From positions 1 through 10,003 of the forward strand of contig CAIOHM010000315.1 of assembly GCA_903858055.1 (NCBI GenBank): DNA of 10,003 nucleotides, given 5' to 3'. Positions 6,768 to 10,003 of the stretch are shown here, one piece after another. A program made the position numbers and the translations under genes. A model generated the notes under the pieces. That model ran no database searches. It was given only the letters and a program-made list of their open reading frames with translations, and was not told the origin of the DNA. Within the stretch, counting starts at the first letter, position 1. Each line of letters starts with the position of its first letter. The DNA is from an uncultured delta proteobacterium (lineage in GTDB: Bacteria > Myxococcota_A > Polyangia > Polyangiales > Polyangiaceae).

Positions 6768-6932
6768 ATGACGAACCGCTACCCCCTGGACGATCTCGCC
6801 GCTGCGCGCGACGCAGGCGTGATCGACGCCGTGACGAGCGAGCGGCTGACGCTCTTCCTCGCCCAGCGCGAGGCGCCCTGGGGACGACCGAGGGTCCGCA
6901 TTGCGGGCGACGCGAGCCGGGGGAAGCGCTAG
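6768..6932 (+). pseudogene. Duplicated 5' fragment of the polytopic membrane protein gene
   Basis: A 54-codon ORF. Its first 35 residues match those of the membrane protein encoded at 9812-8739 at 29 positions (for example DAGV-DA-TSERLTLFLAQRE). Over the same 105 bases I count 94 identities by eye. After Gln-Arg-Glu (codon 35) the two diverge and the fragment ends 19 codons later at TAG 6930-6932. A shared CGACCGAGG (6885-6893) shortly after the break is offset by one base relative to the full gene, so a small indel and decay may explain the loss of frame. All transmembrane segments are missing. The copied part is the soluble N-terminal helix region. The fragment ends 10 bases before the methyltransferase start. 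It could be a decayed paralogue, or a leader peptide still expressed ahead of that gene. Confidence 0.8.
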
Positions 6933-6945
6933 GGTTTCGTCGATG
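6930..6945 (+). promoter_or_regulatory. Possible -10 element for leaderless methyltransferase transcript
   Basis: TAGGGT (6930-6935) stands 7 bases before ATG 6943, the spacing expected if transcription starts at the A of the start codon. No good -35 lies 16-18 bases upstream. The same bases include the fragment's stop codon and an AGGG (6931-6934) that could instead serve as a weak Shine-Dalgarno. Offered only as a candidate. Confidence 0.22.
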
Positions 6946-7884
6946 TCACATGACCGTCTCCCCGCGAGCGACTGCGAAGACCCGTGCGGCAACGGCGTGG
7001 CCGCTGCGGACGAGGCCGAGGGCGTCTCCGAGGATCGCACCACGTCGACCGTGTGTGAGGTGTGTCGAAACGGCGCGATGGTCTTCACCATCGCCCAAGC
7101 GGGCGTGCCCTACCATGAGTGCATCGCATGCGGCTCGATCGCCGCCGAGCGCTCGGCGCTGCCGACGAACTTCGCGTACGACCTCACCTATTGGCGACGC
7201 GAATTTCGGTCGACGCAGCGGCGCTCGTGGAGCAGCTCGCTCCAGCGCGCGGGCGAGGTCTTCGCGTTGTGCGGCGTCGAGATCAAGAGCTTCCTCGACA
7301 TCAGCGCGGGCCGCGGTGAGTTGCTCGACTCGCTCAGCGCGCTTCTCCCGGAAATTTCCAACGTATTTCACGGCATCGAACCGTTTCCGCCGCCCGAGGA
7401 GTTCCGTTCGAAGCACGCGGGTTACTGCGTCGGAGACATCGCGAGTGGCGAGACGAAGTTCGACGCCGGCGTGTGCATCGAGGTGATCGAGCACCTCTTC
7501 CCCGATGCCTTGAGAACGATGGTGAAGGCGCTGGCGTCACGTTCGAACCCGGGAGCGCTCTACTTCTTCAACTCGGCGCAGCCGGATTTCGTCAAGGAGC
7601 ACGGCTACGAGTACTTGGACCCGACGCGAAGGGGACACGTCGCATCGTATTCGGTCGCCGGCATGAAGAAGCTTTTTGCCGAAGAAAACATGGTCGTCCA
7701 CGGATTTCCCGCGCGCAACTGGGGCTTCTTCGCCGAGTACCGGCCGGAAGAGACCGAAACCGGCGAGACACCGTTCGACCGTTTGTGGCGCCCGCGACCC
7801 GAGAACTTGGCGCTGCTTGGCACGTGCCGGTTTGGCAATTATTTCTATTTTGCCGGCCGCGAGAGCATTCGCGCCGAATTGTAG
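6943..7884 (+). CDS. Class I SAM-dependent methyltransferase with N-terminal zinc ribbon
   Basis: A 313-residue cytosolic protein. After a variable 35-residue lead come two CxxC pairs, CEVC (38-41) and CIAC (60-63), spaced as in a zinc ribbon. The Rossmann-type domain follows. Motif I is SFLDISAGRGELLDSL (116-131), in place of the usual LDxGxGxG. The acidic strand-2 end is HGIEPFPP (143-150). FDAGVCIEVIEHLFPD (173-188) is the typical 'D-x-V-x-x-x-x-V-x-E-H' segment of Methyltransf_11/23 enzymes. Later strands include ALYFFNSAQ (205-213). HVASYSVAGMKKLFAEENM (232-250) is also typical of this group. It transfers a methyl group from S-adenosylmethionine; the acceptor is unknown, perhaps a sugar or small molecule. 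The start MSHDRL was chosen over an ATG 14 codons upstream because of the gap to the preceding fragment. It has no enzymatic neighbour on its strand. Confidence 0.82.
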   Translation: MSHDRLPASDCEDPCGNGVAAADEAEGVSEDRTTSTVCEVCRNGAMVFTIAQAGVPYHECIACGSIAAERSALPTNFAYDLTYWRREFRSTQRRSWSSSLQRAGEVFALCGVEIKSFLDISAGRGELLDSLSALLPEISNVFHGIEPFPPPEEFRSKHAGYCVGDIASGETKFDAGVCIEVIEHLFPDALRTMVKALASRSNPGALYFFNSAQPDFVKEHGYEYLDPTRRGHVASYSVAGMKKLFAEENMVVHGFPARNWGFFAEYRPEETETGETPFDRLWRPRPENLALLGTCRFGNYFYFAGRESIRAEL

Positions 7885-8061
7885 CGCGGTCAACGAAGAC
7901 GACGAACGCCTCGGTGTTCTCGCGGCGAGCGCCTGCGAAGCCTCGCTCATGCAAACGTCGCGAGATCGTGCCGCGCTGACCCTCGCGGGGGACCTCGTGC
8001 GGACGGCGCGCTCGCCGATGCGCGTCACGCCCTTCGCATCCGGCGACGATGTCCTCGGCGC

Positions 8062-8604
8062 TCAACCCGCTTGGCGAAGGACGAGCCACGTTGCGCGCTC
8101 CCCGACGCCCTTCATCGAGATGGCACCGCGGTGCTCGCACGGCACCCGGTCACCGAGCGCCGCGTGGGCGGCTTCGCTCAGCGCAACGCGGCCGGGCACG
8201 CCGAAGGTCTCCATGCGGCTCGCAACGTTCACGGAGCGGGCGTAGGCGCGCGAGCGGCAACCATCGTCCGGCGCAACGGCGAGGTGCCCCGCGTAGCCCG
8301 CCACGACCTCCGTCGCGGCGAGGAGCTCGCGACGGACGAGATCGAACGAGCGCTGCGACTCGCGCTCGAACTCGGCGACGAGGGCCGCGCGCTCCGAGCG
8401 ACGAATCGAGAGGAACGCGCCGGTCGATGCGCCGACGCCGAGCACGACGAGCAGCACCTCGCCCGCATGCGCCCGGAGCACACGAGCTCGAGGCACCTCG
8501 ACGCGGGGCGCGATGCTCGCACGCCGCGATCGAACGGCGGTCGCGTCCACCACCTCGAGCGGGTGACTCTCGCGACTCTCGGGCATCTCTTCGTCGAAGG
8601 CCAT
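8062..8604 (-). pseudogene. Internally deleted membrane adenylate/guanylate cyclase remnant
   Basis: A 180-residue open frame. Residues 1-45 are a polar cytoplasmic start. Residues 47-66 are one membrane helix (AGEVLLVVLGVGASTGAFLS). Residues 67-110 resemble the first helix of a CHASE-type extracytoplasmic sensor (SERAALVAEFERESQRSFDL). From residue 124 on, SVNVASRMETFGVPGRVALS and the rest match the last ~55 residues of class III nucleotidyl cyclase domains ('GDxVNxASRMExxGxPGxIxVS', then the KG-G-xxxTxxL end, here KGVGERATWLVL). The transition-state Asn and Arg (N126, R130) remain. The two metal-binding Asp, the purine-specifying residues, most of the sensor and the second membrane helix are gone. 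An in-frame internal deletion of several hundred codons is the simplest explanation. GGAG lies 4 bases before ATG 8604. Catalysis is not expected; whether it is expressed is unknown. Confidence 0.75.
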
Positions 8605-8738
8605 GGGGCTCCGGGCGTGAGAGTGCCAGACGTCGGCACGCCTGGCGAGGTGAGGTTCCACGCGGCGTGCGCGTGAATGCACGCACATCGGAGCGTGGAG
8701 GCACGCTCAGCCGCGGGAGCACGGTCGGGCGGCGCCGC

Positions 8739-9812
8739 TCACCCCGCGGATCGCGCGTGCACGGGCCTGAGCCATCGAAGGCGAGCCGGCAGGTTCGCGT
8801 CGATCGCGGCACCCCACGCCGCACCGTGCTTGTGAAAGACCATCCCGAAGCCGATCAGCGCGACGCCAATGGCCGAGAGCGCGAACGGAAAGAGGATGGA
8901 GGTCGCGAAGACCACGGACGCCAGGTACCCCAGGTACATGGTCACGCCGAGCGCGCCGAACACCGCATAGACACGGCGCATCAGGAAGACGGACAAGACC
9001 ACCAGGCCCACGTTCAGCCCGCAAAACACGGCCCGACCGAATTCCTCGCCCGCGTCCTGCGACACGAGCCCACCCCAACAGGTCATCGCGCCGAAGAGAT
9101 GGAGCCAGAACCCGAAGTCGCCGTTCTTCCATTTTCGAAGGTCGACGAGCCACGCGGCCGCCATCACCAGGAGGCCGAAAGCGATCGAAACCTTTGCCCC
9201 TTGCTCCCAGGAGAAGTCGTCCCTGCCGAACCACCAGGGCGTGAGGTCCATCGACATGAACCACAGGCAAAAGGCGATGATCACGGTGAGGAAAGGGAAC
9301 GGAAAGAACCGCAACGCGACGAGCGCGGCGGCGATCGTGCCGAGCTCCATCGGCAGCCAGCTCGACTTGATCCACACGTAGAAGTTCCGATAGCCCTCGG
9401 CCGCGTCGAGCGGGCTGTGGTGGCGGATCGCTTGCAGCGCGTAGATCGCCAGCGGCGCCATCCCGACGGCGCAGGTGACGAGGAGCCCCCCCGGCGTGCG
9501 CAACTCGCGTCGCCAAAGGTAGGCGCCGGCCGCGAGGAACAGCGTGCCGTAGACCAGCGCAGTCGTGAGCAACGCCGCGTCGCCCCACAGGCCGAAGGCG
9601 GTGGTCGAGAACATGCCCATGGCGCCGAGCACGATGAGCGCGCCGGCGTACCAGAGCACATGAACGACATCGAAGCGTGAACCCGCCTCGGTCGCGGCGA
9701 CGCGGGGCTCGCGCTGGGCGAGGAAGAGCGTCAGTCGCTCGCTCGTTGCGGCGTCGAGCACGCCCGCGTCGCGCGCGGCGGTGAGATCGTCCAAGGTGTA
9801 GCGGATCGCCAT
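8739..9812 (-). CDS. Polytopic membrane protein, DUF2157-like organisation
   Basis: A 357-residue protein. A soluble N-terminal helix region (1-45, YTLDDLTAARDAGVLDAATS) precedes about ten hydrophobic segments, near residues 48-70, 79-100, 108-129, 155-170, 171-189, 207-225, 233-250, 262-279, 283-303 and 307-326. A short basic tail follows. This layout resembles DUF2157-type inner-membrane proteins, but I see no diagnostic motif. Function unknown. ATG 9812 is chosen because AAAGGAA precedes it closely and because the duplicated fragment at 6768 starts at the equivalent codon. A further in-frame ATG at 9878 lies in apparently non-coding sequence. The cyclase remnant follows on the same strand after 134 bases. 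The 5' end of this gene is duplicated about 3 kb away. Loop regions are rich in Trp (TPWWFGRDDFSW, 191-202). Confidence 0.82.
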   Translation of the reverse strand: MAIRYTLDDLTAARDAGVLDAATSERLTLFLAQREPRVAATEAGSRFDVVHVLWYAGALIVLGAMGMFSTTAFGLWGDAALLTTALVYGTLFLAAGAYLWRRELRTPGGLLVTCAVGMAPLAIYALQAIRHHSPLDAAEGYRNFYVWIKSSWLPMELGTIAAALVALRFFPFPFLTVIIAFCLWFMSMDLTPWWFGRDDFSWEQGAKVSIAFGLLVMAAAWLVDLRKWKNGDFGFWLHLFGAMTCWGGLVSQDAGEEFGRAVFCGLNVGLVVLSVFLMRRVYAVFGALGVTMYLGYLASVVFATSILFPFALSAIGVALIGFGMVFHKHGAAWGAAIDANLPARLRWLRPVHARSAG

Positions 9813-9883
9813 GAATTCCTTTGGGATCGATGCGGCGCGGTCGCACAAAGGCTGCGCTTTCCTCGTCGCACGCACCACAGCCT

Positions 9884-9932
9884 AGTCGATCGCGCGCCCA
9901 CGCGCAGTGGCGGGCGCGTCGCGCGATCGACT
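9884..9932. repeat. 13-bp perfect inverted repeat upstream of the membrane-protein gene
   Basis: AGTCGATCGCGCG (9884-9896) pairs exactly with CGCGCGATCGACT (9920-9932) across 23 bases. Allowing a 5-base bulge, the helix can be redrawn as 9 plus 7 pairs (including CGCGCCC/GGGCGCG) with a shorter loop. It lies 72-120 bases upstream of ATG 9812. It may be an operator for that gene or a terminator hairpin of a gene beyond the window. No flanking T-tract is present on either strand. Confidence 0.5.
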
Positions 9933-10003
9933 CGACCGCGGTGCTCTCGTCCGTCGCCGTACGGCGGCGCCGGAACGCGACAGAGCCGCTCGCCGCGAGG
10001 ACC

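Noticed and set aside
6656..7486. 276-codon plus-strand frame across the fragment and methyltransferase
   Set aside because: It is out of frame with both. The fragment's similarity to the membrane protein and the methyltransferase motifs lie in other frames.
7885..8061. Possible remnant gene between the methyltransferase and cyclase remnant
   Set aside because: Minus-strand frames here gave no recognisable motif or consistent codon bias. It is treated as a 177-bp intergenic region.
8665..8684. GCGTGC / GCACGC stem downstream of the membrane-protein gene
   Set aside because: Six base pairs, an 8-base loop and no T-tract are too weak to call a terminator in DNA this GC-rich.
8049..9680. 543-codon plus-strand open frame
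   Set aside because: It is antisense to the cyclase remnant and the membrane-protein gene. Its composition (Arg, Glu, His, Pro runs) is that of a shadow frame, while the opposite strand shows clear transmembrane segments.
9955..9966. 12-bp palindrome CGCCGTACGGCG
   Set aside because: Short and made of common GC-rich words; with no second copy it is not distinguishable from chance.

Overview
The window is GC-rich with strongly G/C-biased third codon positions. It encodes several lipoproteins with long Asp-Ala-Pro-Ser linkers and lipoproteins built on FGE-like or lectin-like folds. That combination is typical of Myxococcota (Polyangia, such as Labilithrix- or Sandaracinus-type genomes). The assignment is inferred from style only. 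No rRNA, tRNA, CRISPR array or transposase was seen.

Positions 1-3110 (minus strand) look like one operon for envelope proteins. An outer-membrane-barrel-like gene (3110 to 1986) carries a single in-frame TAG at 2609-2607. It is followed, by a 4-base ATGA overlap, by an FGE-like lipoprotein (1989-1195). Next, with a 23-base overlap, comes a two-domain lipoprotein (1217-456), and then a fourth lipoprotein that runs off the window (419 to below 1). A 467-bp gap separates this operon from another minus-strand lipoprotein (4219-3578) with a DUF1566/Lcl-like C-terminal domain.

Positions 4602-5654 (plus strand) encode the most unusual gene: a 350-residue soluble protein with a TIR-like core (SHFW, FWVCAFSIFQ, SWCVLE). 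It stands alone behind a 9-bp leader hairpin that covers its ribosome-binding site. This is the best candidate for an undescribed signalling or immune-type protein. No partner gene is adjacent. A glutathione S-transferase gene (6578-5808, minus) converges on it.

Positions 6768-9812 show rearrangement. A 54-codon fragment (6768-6932) closely copies the 5' end of the polytopic membrane protein gene at 9812-8739. It sits directly in front of a zinc-ribbon SAM-dependent methyltransferase gene (6943-7884). Between the methyltransferase and the membrane-protein gene lies a short minus-strand ORF (8604-8062). It joins the start of a membrane sensor to the last ~55 residues of a class III nucleotidyl cyclase and looks like an internally deleted cyclase. 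A 13-bp inverted repeat (9884-9932) lies upstream of the membrane-protein gene.
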